From contig NZ_VAJM01000002.1 of NCBI RefSeq assembly GCF_005771675.1, positions 744,001 through 808,000 of the forward strand: a stretch of DNA of 64,000 nucleotides, given 5' to 3'. How positions within the stretch are numbered: position 1 is the stretch's first letter; each line of letters starts with the position of its first letter. Both the position numbers and the translations under genes were made by a program. The notes under the pieces were generated by a model. It made no database searches and was not told the origin of the DNA. It saw only the letters and a list, made by a program, of their open reading frames with translations. Shown one piece after another: positions 15,043-24,435 of this stretch. The stretch is from Hymenobacter jeollabukensis (lineage in GTDB: Bacteria > Bacteroidota > Bacteroidia > Cytophagales > Hymenobacteraceae).

Positions 15043-16923
15043 TCAGACATGGTCGGCGGCCGTGCCCTCTTCCCAGTAGATGGTAAACGTAGTGCCCTCG
15101 CCCACGGTGCTTTCAACTTCCAGGCGCCCGCCGCGGCTGCTCACGATGCGCTGTACCAGGTACAGCCCCACGCCCGAGCCGCCGATGTGCGGGTGCTGCC
15201 GCGTGAAGGGCTGAAACACGGCGGCCGGCTCGTCAGGCAGCACCATGCCCAGGCCGTTGTCCTGCACCTGCAGCCCCGGGTGGCCGTCCGCGGTGCGGAA
15301 GCTGCGGATCTGCACGTGCGGGGTGCGGTCGGGGTGGGCAAACTTCAGCGCGTTGCTGATCAGGTTGTGGAGCACCGAGCGGAGGTTGGCGCGGCCGTAG
15401 GTGAGCAGCGGCGCCTCGTCGGTGTCCAGTTCGATTTCGGCGCCGCTCTGCTGCACCTGCACCCGCAGGCCCAGCAGCACTTCCTCGGCCACGTGGCGCA
15501 CGTCCAGCTCCTCCACCGGGGCCGAGAGGCCGCGCTGGTCGCGCACGGTGGCGGCCAGTTCCTGCAGCGTCAGGTCCAGCTGGGTCAGGGCCTCGTCCAC
15601 CATCACCAGCATCTGGGTTTTCTCGGGGTCGTGGAAAGTGGCGGTGCGGCGCAGCTCGTCGAAGAGGCCGCGCAGGTTGAGCACGGGCTGCTTCAGGTCG
15701 TGGGAGGCGGTATACACGAAGGTATCCAGGTCGCGGTTGGCCTGGGCCAGCTCGTCGTACTGCGTCTGGAGCACCTGGCGCAGGCGGTGCTGGTCGTCCA
15801 CGTCGGTGCAGGCCCCGAACCAGCGCGGGCCCTGCCCGTCGGTGAGCTGCCGGGCTCGGATGATGTGCCAGCGGTAGCGGCCGTCGTGGCGGCGCATGCG
15901 GAACACGCCCTCGTACTCTTCGCCGGTGGCCACGCTGTGCACCCACTGGCGGGCGGCGCCGGCCTGCTCGTCGGGGTGGAGCAGGTTGATCCAGCCGGTG
16001 GGGCCCAGCTCGGCGGTGGTCAGGCCGGAGTAGTCGCCGGTGTACTGGTTGTAGTACTCCACGAAGCCCTCGGCTGAGGCCGTCCAGATCAGCTCGGGGA
16101 TGCTGTCGGCCAGGAAGCGCAACTCGGCTTCGCCGCGGCGCAGGGCTTCGGCCAGCTCGCGCTGGTCGTGAATTTCGGTGAGGGCGCCGTGCCAGTGCAG
16201 GGGCGGGGTGGCGGCGGTGTGCAGCTCGGGCAGGGCGCGGCTGAGCATCCAGCGGTACTGCCCGTCGTGGCGGCGCAGGCGGTACTCGTAGCTCCAGCCG
16301 GTGCCGGAGTTGCGGGCCGCCTCCGACTGGTAGAGCACCCGCAGCCGGTCGTCGGGGTGAATGAGCAGGGGCCAGATGGCGTTCAGATCGGAGGTGCGCG
16401 GCTGCCCGGTGAAGAAGTACCACTGCGGGCTCACGTACTCGCAGCGGCCTGCGGCGTCGATGGTGAAGGTGATTTGCGGGGCGGTTTCGGACAGCACCCG
16501 CAGGCGCGCGTCGAGGCGGCGCGTTTCGATGGCCAGCTCGTGGGTGCGCTGCCGGGCCTGCTCCTGCACCGTCACGTCGACCACGAAGAGCAGCAGCCCG
16601 CTCACCGTGCCATCGGCGGCGCAGATGGGTTCCAGGGTGACGTCGTAGTAAACGCCTTCGTCGCGGGCGGTAGGGTCGTCGCAGAGCGGGCAGGCCTTGG
16701 CCACGTGGCCCAGCCCGGTGCGGTACACCTGCTGCATCACGCCCAGCAGGTCGGCCGGCCAGGGGCCCGGCACCTCGGCCACGGTGCGGCCCAGCAGCTC
16801 ACCGGCATTGAGCAGCCGAGCAAAGGCTTCGTTCACGAAGCTGTAGCGCAACTCGGGGCCCTCCAAGGTGGCGACGCCGGCCGGCAAACGCCGCAGAATG
16901 TCCTGAAGGTGCTGTTCTTGCAT
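15043..16923 (-). CDS. PAS-domain sensor histidine kinase (soluble)
   Basis: A 626-residue kinase without transmembrane helices. Three PAS domains are visible, at about 10-120, 145-255 and 265-385; the latter two contain the HPDD/HPDE and YEYRLRRHDGQYRW-type core. HisKA follows with the phosphoacceptor in FVYTASHDLKQPVLNL (His about 408), and the HATPase has LHNLISNALKFA, VQDNGLGM and GSGVGLYLVQRI. The ATG at 16923 was preferred over an earlier TTG. The first PAS carries an unusual AKACPLCDDP insertion with a CxxC pair. No response regulator is adjacent. A BLUF light sensor lies upstream on the same strand, so a light-related input is possible but unproven. Confidence 0.92.
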   Translation of the reverse strand: MQEQHLQDILRRLPAGVATLEGPELRYSFVNEAFARLLNAGELLGRTVAEVPGPWPADLLGVMQQVYRTGLGHVAKACPLCDDPTARDEGVYYDVTLEPICAADGTVSGLLLFVVDVTVQEQARQRTHELAIETRRLDARLRVLSETAPQITFTIDAAGRCEYVSPQWYFFTGQPRTSDLNAIWPLLIHPDDRLRVLYQSEAARNSGTGWSYEYRLRRHDGQYRWMLSRALPELHTAATPPLHWHGALTEIHDQRELAEALRRGEAELRFLADSIPELIWTASAEGFVEYYNQYTGDYSGLTTAELGPTGWINLLHPDEQAGAARQWVHSVATGEEYEGVFRMRRHDGRYRWHIIRARQLTDGQGPRWFGACTDVDDQHRLRQVLQTQYDELAQANRDLDTFVYTASHDLKQPVLNLRGLFDELRRTATFHDPEKTQMLVMVDEALTQLDLTLQELAATVRDQRGLSAPVEELDVRHVAEEVLLGLRVQVQQSGAEIELDTDEAPLLTYGRANLRSVLHNLISNALKFAHPDRTPHVQIRSFRTADGHPGLQVQDNGLGMVLPDEPAAVFQPFTRQHPHIGGSGVGLYLVQRIVSSRGGRLEVESTVGEGTTFTIYWEEGTAADHV

Positions 16924-17159
16924 ACGCAATAGAAGAAGCCACGCCCCGATGGCGTCGGATAATCGGCGTCCAAGTTAATTAGCTTTCAGCACAACCCGAT
17001 GGTATGGTAAAATCAGAAATATATCTAAAACAGAATGTTATCCGCTTACTAGCGGGCGCAAACCGCGGCGCCGAACCCGTGTCCGCAGTGGTTGGCCAGC
17101 GGTAGGGCCGGCAGATCAGGTCGGCTGAGACGGGGTACCCGACCGAATTTACGGCAGCC

Positions 17160-17609
17160 CTACGCTGGCGTCGCAGTGTCGGGCGCCGCGGCAGCGGGAC
17201 CAAAGACGGCCAGGCGCACCAACTCCACCAGCGTGGCGTCGGCAATGCTGAGCGTTTCGGGGGGCGCGGGCACGTGCTGGGGCAGCAGAAACCCCTGCAA
17301 GGCTTCGAAGCCAGCCGGTTCGATGGGATGAAAGGCCATGTGCCAGTCGGCGAAGCTGCGGTGGCTGATGGGCCGGTCGATGAGCTTCTGCACGTGGGAG
17401 TGGCGGCCGTCCTGGGCAATTTTATCGAACAGCGTTTCGGCTACGACATCTTCGCCTTCAAACAGCTGGGCGATGTTGCCGTGGCTGTAGAAGAGGATGC
17501 CGGTGATGCCGTTGCGGGCGTTGTCGCGGCGGCACTGGGCCAGCAGTTCCTGCAGGTCCTGGTCGGAAAGCGGCCGCACGGCCCGGCTCAGGTACACGAT
17601 GTGCTTCAT
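17160..17609 (-). CDS. BLUF-domain blue-light photoreceptor
   Basis: A 149-residue single-domain protein that should bind FAD and sense blue light. The start at 17609 gives the standard BLUF opening KHIVYLSRA. The residues that define the photocycle are at family spacing: Tyr6, Asn30 and Gln48 (in HGNIAQLFEG), with Trp89 and Met91 in SFADWHMAF matching AppA Trp104 and Met106. After residue 95 there is only a short tail (ending AAAPDTATPA), so no output domain is attached and the protein must signal through a partner. Candidates nearby are the PAS kinase just downstream. The start is 124 bases from plsY, transcribed in the same direction. Confidence 0.92.
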   Translation of the reverse strand: MKHIVYLSRAVRPLSDQDLQELLAQCRRDNARNGITGILFYSHGNIAQLFEGEDVVAETLFDKIAQDGRHSHVQKLIDRPISHRSFADWHMAFHPIEPAGFEALQGFLLPQHVPAPPETLSIADATLVELVRLAVFGPAAAAPDTATPA

Positions 17610-17733
17610 AGGTGTGTCGGGGGAGGTAGCTCGACTGTTAGGTACGGCAAAGAACGGGGCAGGTGTTGCGCCGTTGCGGGCGGGTAGGACGCCGGGCGCC
17701 ACTCCGGCAGCGGTTCCCGGTCAGCTAGCCGGT

Positions 17734-18375
17734 CTACTTCGCCCAGGGCAGCGGCACGCGGCTTTCGGTGCCGCTGCGCAGCCGCCCGATGTTGGCGCGG
17801 TGGGTGTAAATCAGCAGGGCCGCCAGGATGAAGCCCACGTAAATCAGGAAGGGCTGCGGCGGGGCAAACCAGGGCGTGAGCTGCAATAGGGCGAAGGCCA
17901 CACCGGCCGTCATGGAGCTGAGCGACACGTAGCGGGTGGTGAGCAATACCGCCAGGAATACCAGCAGGCACACGCCCACCGTGGCCGGGGCCACGCCCAG
18001 CATCATGCCCAGGATGGTGGCCACGCCCTTGCCCCCGCGAAACTGCGCGAAGACCGGGTAGATGTGGCCCACCACGGCCAGCACCCCGCAAGCCAGGCGG
18101 TAAAACACCTCGTGCTCGGCCGGAATGGCGCCCACATTCACCAGCCACATGGGCAGGAAGTAGGCGGCCACGAAGCCCTTGAGCGCGTCGACCAGCAGCA
18201 CGAAGGAGCCGGGCTTCTTGCCGAGCACGCGGAAGGTATTGGTGGCGCCCGCGTTGCCGGAGCCGTGCTCCCGCACGTCGATGCCGTAGAAGCGGCGGCC
18301 CACCCAGAGGGCGGTGGGAATGGAGCCGAGCAGGTAAGCCAGTCCGAGGGCCAGGGCGAGGTAAGCGTAGGTCAT
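17734..18375 (-). CDS. plsY: Glycerol-3-phosphate acyltransferase (acyl-phosphate dependent)
   Basis: Transfers the acyl group of acyl-phosphate to glycerol-3-phosphate, the first step of phospholipid synthesis, in the inner membrane. The 213-residue protein has the conserved loops of PlsY: LLGSIPTALWVGRRFYGIDVREHGSGNAGATN, VDALKG and HIYPVFAQFRGGKGVAT (each only partly quoted in the usual alignments but all visible here). Five or more hydrophobic helices are present. The ATG at 18373-18375 was chosen because it directly precedes the first helix. A TATCTTTG -7 box lies 24 bases upstream. Confidence 0.96.
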   Translation of the reverse strand: MTYAYLALALGLAYLLGSIPTALWVGRRFYGIDVREHGSGNAGATNTFRVLGKKPGSFVLLVDALKGFVAAYFLPMWLVNVGAIPAEHEVFYRLACGVLAVVGHIYPVFAQFRGGKGVATILGMMLGVAPATVGVCLLVFLAVLLTTRYVSLSSMTAGVAFALLQLTPWFAPPQPFLIYVGFILAALLIYTHRANIGRLRSGTESRVPLPWAK

Positions 18376-18398
18376 AAGCAGGGAAACGTCGGGGCGGC

Positions 18399-18406
18399 CA
18401 AAGATA
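18399..18406 (-). promoter_or_regulatory. -7 box upstream of plsY
   Basis: TATCTTTG on the minus strand fits TAnnTTTG, 24 bases before the ATG. No TTG at the normal -33 spacing was found. Confidence 0.45.
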
Positions 18407-18459
18407 ACGTGCCTCGGTAACGCTACGACGCAACGGCCAGGCTCGACTACGCCCGGCAC

Positions 18460-18494
18460 AAAAAAAGCAGCCCCGGCCGGGGCCGGGGCTGCTT
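18460..18494 (-). terminator. Intrinsic terminator of the giant secreted-protein gene
   Basis: On the minus strand AAGCAGCCCCGGCC and its complement form a long stem, followed by a run of seven T residues (the A-run at 18460-18466). It starts 17 bases after the stop at 18511. Confidence 0.9.
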
Positions 18495-18510
18495 AGCGGA
18501 GGACGGAAGA

Positions 18511-21500
18511 TTACTCGTCGCCGAAGGGGTCGTTTTCGTCCTTCTTCTTGGCTTTCTTCTCTTTTTCCTTCTTCGGCTCCTTGGCCGGCTCGGCGGGTTT
18601 CTCCTCGGCCGGGGCGGCTTCGTCTTTCTTCTTCTTGTCCTTTTTGCCCGAGTCGGCGGCCGGTTCGGCCGGCGTGTCGGTGGGGGTGTCGGCCGTGGCC
18701 TCGTCCTTTTTCTTCTTGTCCTTCTTCGACTCCTTAACCGGTTCGGCGGCCGGCTCGGCTGGGGCGTCGGCGGCTACTTCCTCCTTCTTCTTCTTGTCCT
18801 TCTTGCTGGGCTCGGGCTCGGCCGTCGGGGTCTGGTCGGTGGCGAAGGGGTCGTTCGGGTCGGCGGCAGTTTCCTTCTTCTTTTTCTTCTCCTTTTTCGC
18901 CGGCTCAGCATCGGGCGTGGCCCCAGCGGCCGGGTCCGTGGCCCCAAACTGGTCGTCGGCCGCGTCGGCTTTCTTCTTCTTGTTTTTCTTGCCGGCGTCC
19001 GAGTCCATGTTGTCGAAGTTGCCGGTCGGGCGGCTGCTCAGCACCTGCTTCTGCGGCTTGGCCTCGCCGAGGTAGTCCTTGCGGAAGTGGTTTACGAAGA
19101 GCACCTTCTCCTGCTCGTCGCCGAGGAAGAAGCCGTAGTCGGTGGCCGTGTTGTAGTCGCCCTTGGCGGCGCGGCCCAGGATTTCGTCGAACTCGCCGTG
19201 CTGGGCCTTGGCCAGCAGCTTGTTCTCCGCGAACTTGAAGTAGTACCACGTCTCGGGGTCGGCCTCAAGAAACAGCTCCACGGCGTCGCCGGTGCTTTCC
19301 TTCTTGATTTCGACGTAGCCGTCAATCATGGCGTTGATGTCCTTCTTGCCCACGCTCACCAGCCCGATCTTGCCCACCGAGTACCAGGCGTTGTACTTGT
19401 TCGACCACTTCATGTTCACTTGGCTGAGCATGATATCGTGCAGGAATTTCGACGACACTTTCTGCAGCGAAGGCGCCCCGCCGCCCTTGCGGTTGGCGTA
19501 GTCGCTCACCGCCTTGGAGCCCGCAAACTCGCCCATCTTGTAGAGCTCGTTCTGCGAGGTCGTCAGCGCTTCGGGCAGGCCTTTGGCGTACTTGGCCAAG
19601 TCCTCGCCCATGGCTTCGAAGGCCTTGTCGGGGAAGTTCAAATCGAAGGCCATCATGGCGTCGATCTGGTAGCGGGTCGAGTCGGCGTTGGCCCGGCCCA
19701 CGCCCGACGACACCAGGGTGTAGTCCTTGTTGGTGCCGATGAAGTTGACCTTGCCGCGGAAGTTGAGCACGCCGGTCGAGTCGTTCACCTGCAGCACCGA
19801 GCCGTCGTAGATTTCCGCGTCGAGCGGGTCGTGGCGGCTGATGGCGTAGATGCGCTTCTTCGGGTCGTAGGTCAAAGTGCCGTCCACCTCAAACAAGTTG
19901 CCGTCGGTGACGCTGCCCTTCGAGGCCACGAACAGCGGGTAGGGCCGGCCGGTGCCTTCGTTCTGGTAGATGCCCGTCACCATCGGCGTGCCGTCCTCGG
20001 CCTTGATTTCCTTCATCCGGATCTTCACGAACTGCGGGTCGATGCTGTCCTGCACCGGGAACCAGTCGGCCGAGGTCGGGGTCTTGGTGAATTCCAGGCG
20101 AGCCTGCCCGTCGAAGGCGAAGCCCTTGCTCTGCGAGTTCATCGTCACGCCGCCGCGGTACTGAATGCGGGGCGCGATGCGGAATTTGTCGGTGGCCTTG
20201 ATGTCGGCCACGGCCAGGGTGGGCGGCGAGGGCGGCGTGTCGTCGTCGCCATCCTTTTTCTTCTTGATCATGGGCGCCTTCTTCTTGCCTTCGCCCTTGA
20301 TCAGCCCCACCGAGGCGGAGTCGACGGTGAAGTTGGCAAACTTGATGGCGAAGGAGTCGGTGGGCGTCTTGTAGTTGTAGAGCGCGTTGCCGGTGAAGGC
20401 GGCGCGGCTCAGCACCTTGATTTCACCCTTGTAGAGGTGGTGGAACTTGCCCAAGGTGTCCATGGTGATGCCCGCGTTCTGGAAGGCGCGCATTTCGGCG
20501 TTGGGCAGCACGTACACGCGGTTGGAGTCGGGCTCGATCCAGGCGTCGGCCGAGGCAATGTAGGGCACGCCGTCGGCCACGAGGCGGAACTTGTTCAGGT
20601 CGTACTTACCGGCGGCGGCGCGGAACTTCAGGCCCTTCTGCTCGGGCCGCATCGAGTAGAAGTAGGCGCGGGTGGAGTCCTGCCCGGCGGCTACGCGCAG
20701 CTGCACGGTCTTCTTCTTGAAGTCCCAGCGCCCCCCGCTCAGCGAGGTGCGGTACTGCGAGTAGGGCAGCTCGATGCTCGACTTGGTCACGCCCTCGGCG
20801 CGGGCAAAGTCGGCGTAGCCGCGCTTGATGTCGTAGGTGAAGGCCACGTCGGGTGCGGTCAGGGCCGCTTTGCCCGCCTCCGACGACTTCACGCTAACCG
20901 TGCCGTTCTCGCCCTTGTACTGGGTGGGCAGGAAGGTGAACGACTTGGAGCGGATAATCGATTGGTCGTTTTCCATGCGGCCCATGCCACCCAGGCCCTT
21001 GGGCGTGAGCACCGCCGTGCCCTTGTACTTGTAGTTGCCGTCGTAAAACTTCATGGCCTCGCCGCCGGCCGCGGTGCTCAGGTACATCGAGTCGGCTTTC
21101 ACGGCCCACTTCATCTGGTAGCCGGGCAAGAGCGAGACTTTCGGGTATTCGGCCCCGTTCAGCGGGCCTTCCTTGATGGTGGCCGTTTTGCCCACCGTCA
21201 CCACCGAGTCCTTGTAGAAGATGAACTGGTCGCTGTTTAGGGTGGCCGAGAGGTAGGTCATCTGCCCGTCGCCCTGAATGCCGCGGTTGCTCATCTTCAC
21301 CTGGTTGAAGAGGCGCCCCTTGCCGCCGTACACCGGGAAGCCCTCCTTGGGCGCCGCGTACACGAAGCCCAGGGAGCCGTCGTCCTGCATGGTGAGCTTG
21401 GTCTTGAAGTTCGGCAGGATGCCGCCCGACACGAACGTGCCCTTGAAGCCCACCGCCGAGCGGTTGGCGTTGTTGAGCGAGTCGAGCTTGAAGGGCGGAA

Positions 21501-24099
21501 TGTCGAAGTAGATGGTCGTGTCGTAGGCGCCGCCGAGCACCTCGGGCTTGTTGAAGAACACGTAGGCGCCGGTCGTCGCGTCGAACTGCGGGTAGGCGCC
21601 CAGCTTCTTGCGGCCCGATTTGTTTTTCGGGTCGTTGATGTAGAGGCGGCCGGTAGCCTTGTTGCCCTTGTTGGTCAGGGCGAAGTCATTCTCCTTGCGC
21701 GCTTTCAGGGCCGAGCCCTTGGAGCCCTTGCCCTTCACGATGATGGAGTCAATCTTGAACATGTCGATGTAGAACCCATCGTAGTCAAACTTAAACTCCT
21801 TGCCCTTGAAGATAAAGGCCGAGGCCACCACCGTGCCGTTGAACTCGATGTTGCGGTTTTTCTGGATGCGCACCAAGCTGGAGTCCGGCTTCACGAACAC
21901 CGTGATGGAGTCGTCGGAGAAGTTGAAGCGGTCCACGCCGCGCACCAGCAGGGTGTTGCTGTTCAGGTTCAGCGAGGCGTTTTTGCCGTTGGCAGCCAGG
22001 GACTTGATGGCAATGTGGTCGTAGTCCTTCTTGCCGCGGGCCGAGCTGACGTAGTGCAGGGCCTTGGGCAGCAAGGTCACCTCGCCCGTCACCGGGTTGA
22101 TGCTCACGTACCCGTCGCGGGCCAGGCCCGAAATGGCCGAGCGGGCGTTGGCCTCCTTGATCTGCAAGGCGTCGACCAGGTCCTGCACCATGAATTTCTT
22201 CACGTTGTTGTGCGTCTGGCTGTAGCCCACCACCATCTGCAAGGGGTGCAGGCGGTTGATGGAGTGAATCTGCTGGAAGCGGGTATTGGTGAAAAACTCT
22301 TTGGACTCGAAGCCGGCCGTCACCTGGTTTTTCGCCGTCAGGGTCTGGAAGTCGATGTTGGGCGTCTTCAGGTTCCACGTCAGCTGCTCGGCCGACAGCT
22401 CCATCTGGTGGTAGGAGTCGGAGTAGGGCGTGGTTTTGTAGAGGCCTTCCTCGCGGGCCAGCAGCAGCACCTGCCGCGGCTTGGAGTACTTCAGGCGGGC
22501 CCCGGGGTGCGTCACCGAGTCGGACTTGCCCTCGAAGATGGTAATGGCGGCGCGGTTGGCCTGGATGAGCGTGTCGCCGAGCTGGTAGCTGCGCGAGGCC
22601 GCCCGGAAGCGCGGCTTGCCCTCGTAGCTCACCGTGATGCGCGAGAGCGTGCCGTCGAGCGTGGCCGAGTACATCTTCGTGCCGTTCAGCGAGAAGCCAC
22701 CCTGGTAGGTGATGTTGTCGCCGATGTTTTTCACCTGCGCGTCGTTGGTCAAGGACACGAAGCGCGGGTAGCCGGTGTCGCCGCCGCCCTTGCGCTGCAC
22801 GGCCTTGTAGGCCAGGGCGCCCTTCACGGGGGCCGTCAGCACGGCCGGGTAGGTCAGGGTCACGGGCTCGGCCTTGAACTCCGGCTTGTTTACGTCGAAG
22901 TCGTAGGTGCCCAGCTCGGCCGTGAGCGGGTTGTTGTTGATCTGCCAGCCGAAAGTGCCGCCCTTGCCCACGAACTTGCCGGTGAGCGTGGAGAGCGTGC
23001 CGCTGGTTTTCTGAATCACCACCGAGTCGTAGCTGGTGGCAATGACCAAATCCGCGTCCTTCAGCTCGATAACCGGGCCGCGGGTGCTCGGCGCCATGTA
23101 GGTGTCCATGTAGACGGGCGTGGCGTCGGCCACCGGAGTGGGCTCGTCCTTCCACACCTCGGCGGGTTTGGCGGGCTCAGCGGCTTTTTCCGCGGGCTTG
23201 GCGGCCGGCTTGGCGGCGGTTTTCTTGGCGGGAGCGGCTTTTTTCTTGGCCGGAGCGCCCCAGCCGTCGTCGGAGCTGCTACCCCAGCCGCTGCTGCCCC
23301 AGTCACCCGAGTCCCAGTCGTCCCAGCCGCTGCTCTTTTTCTTGGCGGGCGCGGGCTTGGGCTTCGGCGCAGCGGGCTTAGCTGCCGGTTTGGCGGCAGC
23401 TGGCTTGGGCGCGGCGGGCTTCGCCGGTTCGGGTTTGGGCGCGGCCGGCTTGGGCGCGTCCCAGCCGCCGCCCCCGGCCGCGGCGCCGGCGGGCATGGGC
23501 GAGTCCAGCTCGTTGTAGGCGAAGGTGATGGCCGAGCTGTTGGTCAGGCGCAGGCGGTTGTAGCGCGAGCTGTAGAGCTGGCGCGTCTTCAGAAACTGCG
23601 TGGTGCTGCTGATAAACTGCTGCAGCTCCTTCAGGTCCTGTGGGGCCAGGGCTTTTTCCGTCACGGCCAGCAGCTGGTCGGTTTGCGCGTCGGTGAGCGG
23701 CTGCGCGCCCTGCTTGCTGGCAATGAGCAGGCCCCAGAAGGCCTCCAGGTGCGGGCGCGGCTTCAGCTTCCGCTCCTGCATCTTGCGGGCCAGCTCGATG
23801 ACCTTGGCCTGCTGCGAGGCGGTGAGCTTGTTGGAAGCCCACAGCTGGCGCAGCTGCTCGACCTGGGCAATGGCGCCCGGGTTCTTGGTGGCCGTCATCA
23901 CGGCCACGACCTCGCCGATGAACGTGGTCGGGTCGGTGCTAAACGGGCCGCTGCCCGGACGAGGGGTGGCGGGGGCGGCGGCCGATACGGGTGGAGTGGC
24001 GGCGGGAGCCGTCGGCGGTTTGGTCGTTTGGGCGCGGCCATTCACGGCAGCCCCCAAAGCCATCAACGCACTAAGCCCCCACGCTGCGAATTGCTTCAT
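18511..24099 (-). CDS. Giant secreted protein (1862 residues), unknown function
   Basis: Starts with a signal peptide (MKQFAAWGLSALMALGAAVNGRA then QTT). Residues about 25-50 are Ala/Pro/Thr-rich. About 60-190 is a helical segment. About 200-330 is a low-complexity linker of KPAAPKP units and Trp/Gly/Ser/Asp blocks (SGWDDWDSGDWGSSG). From about 330 to 1680 there is a long series of beta-strand-like segments with many aromatic and Lys residues, resembling a repeated beta-solenoid or barrel-associated scaffold. The C-terminal 180 residues are Lys-rich repeats (KKDKKKK with E/D) punctuated by DPFATD and ending NDPFGDE. No catalytic motif and no T9SS sorting domain are seen. It may be a cell-surface or periplasmic scaffold; this is an inference. 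Confidence 0.85.
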   Translation of the reverse strand: MKQFAAWGLSALMALGAAVNGRAQTTKPPTAPAATPPVSAAAPATPRPGSGPFSTDPTTFIGEVVAVMTATKNPGAIAQVEQLRQLWASNKLTASQQAKVIELARKMQERKLKPRPHLEAFWGLLIASKQGAQPLTDAQTDQLLAVTEKALAPQDLKELQQFISSTTQFLKTRQLYSSRYNRLRLTNSSAITFAYNELDSPMPAGAAAGGGGWDAPKPAAPKPEPAKPAAPKPAAAKPAAKPAAPKPKPAPAKKKSSGWDDWDSGDWGSSGWGSSSDDGWGAPAKKKAAPAKKTAAKPAAKPAEKAAEPAKPAEVWKDEPTPVADATPVYMDTYMAPSTRGPVIELKDADLVIATSYDSVVIQKTSGTLSTLTGKFVGKGGTFGWQINNNPLTAELGTYDFDVNKPEFKAEPVTLTYPAVLTAPVKGALAYKAVQRKGGGDTGYPRFVSLTNDAQVKNIGDNITYQGGFSLNGTKMYSATLDGTLSRITVSYEGKPRFRAASRSYQLGDTLIQANRAAITIFEGKSDSVTHPGARLKYSKPRQVLLLAREEGLYKTTPYSDSYHQMELSAEQLTWNLKTPNIDFQTLTAKNQVTAGFESKEFFTNTRFQQIHSINRLHPLQMVVGYSQTHNNVKKFMVQDLVDALQIKEANARSAISGLARDGYVSINPVTGEVTLLPKALHYVSSARGKKDYDHIAIKSLAANGKNASLNLNSNTLLVRGVDRFNFSDDSITVFVKPDSSLVRIQKNRNIEFNGTVVASAFIFKGKEFKFDYDGFYIDMFKIDSIIVKGKGSKGSALKARKENDFALTNKGNKATGRLYINDPKNKSGRKKLGAYPQFDATTGAYVFFNKPEVLGGAYDTTIYFDIPPFKLDSLNNANRSAVGFKGTFVSGGILPNFKTKLTMQDDGSLGFVYAAPKEGFPVYGGKGRLFNQVKMSNRGIQGDGQMTYLSATLNSDQFIFYKDSVVTVGKTATIKEGPLNGAEYPKVSLLPGYQMKWAVKADSMYLSTAAGGEAMKFYDGNYKYKGTAVLTPKGLGGMGRMENDQSIIRSKSFTFLPTQYKGENGTVSVKSSEAGKAALTAPDVAFTYDIKRGYADFARAEGVTKSSIELPYSQYRTSLSGGRWDFKKKTVQLRVAAGQDSTRAYFYSMRPEQKGLKFRAAAGKYDLNKFRLVADGVPYIASADAWIEPDSNRVYVLPNAEMRAFQNAGITMDTLGKFHHLYKGEIKVLSRAAFTGNALYNYKTPTDSFAIKFANFTVDSASVGLIKGEGKKKAPMIKKKKDGDDDTPPSPPTLAVADIKATDKFRIAPRIQYRGGVTMNSQSKGFAFDGQARLEFTKTPTSADWFPVQDSIDPQFVKIRMKEIKAEDGTPMVTGIYQNEGTGRPYPLFVASKGSVTDGNLFEVDGTLTYDPKKRIYAISRHDPLDAEIYDGSVLQVNDSTGVLNFRGKVNFIGTNKDYTLVSSGVGRANADSTRYQIDAMMAFDLNFPDKAFEAMGEDLAKYAKGLPEALTTSQNELYKMGEFAGSKAVSDYANRKGGGAPSLQKVSSKFLHDIMLSQVNMKWSNKYNAWYSVGKIGLVSVGKKDINAMIDGYVEIKKESTGDAVELFLEADPETWYYFKFAENKLLAKAQHGEFDEILGRAAKGDYNTATDYGFFLGDEQEKVLFVNHFRKDYLGEAKPQKQVLSSRPTGNFDNMDSDAGKKNKKKKADAADDQFGATDPAAGATPDAEPAKKEKKKKKETAADPNDPFATDQTPTAEPEPSKKDKKKKEEVAADAPAEPAAEPVKESKKDKKKKDEATADTPTDTPAEPAADSGKKDKKKKDEAAPAEEKPAEPAKEPKKEKEKKAKKKDENDPFGDE

Positions 24100-24435
24100 A
24101 CAAATGCCTTCAGACGGAATTATCCGCCTACAATTTCCGAAAAAGTTGGCGGACTTCCCGCCCGAGTGATTGTCAAGACTTTACCGGCTTGGTTGCATTC
24201 CATCCGCCCCCGGTATAATGCCGCCGCTACAGCCGAAATCTACCATCCTGAACGGCCGGCAAAAGGCGGGGATTGGTCGATGATTCGGCCCCAGTAGCAG
24301 AAATCAGCCCCCCGGGCGCAACCGCCCGGGCTACTTTTGACTCGATACAGCAGCAGGGCAGAGCTCGGGGGCGCCACCCGACTGCCCGCTTTGGCGGCCG
24401 CTGCTGACATCTCCGCTTTACCCCCTTCTGCTTTC
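24100..24435. other. Divergent intergenic region with hairpin and promoter box
   Basis: About 335 bases between the giant gene and the Kelch lipoprotein. No gene is seen. It contains a perfect 8-bp hairpin CCCGGGCG-CAAC-CGCCCGGG at 24311-24330, immediately followed by a TACTTTTG -7 box, about 100 bases before the lipoprotein start. Confidence 0.6.
24332..24339 (+). promoter_or_regulatory. -7 box upstream of the Kelch lipoprotein
   Basis: TACTTTTG, an exact TAnnTTTG match, about 97 bases before the ATG. The hairpin at 24311-24330 occupies the spacer where polymerase would sit. Confidence 0.4.

Noticed and set aside
19087-24297. Very long open frames on the plus strand opposite the 1862-residue gene
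   Set aside because: They are mirror images caused by codon bias in GC-rich DNA. Their translations are Val/Gly/Arg/His-rich without motifs, and the minus-strand gene has a signal peptide and its own terminator.
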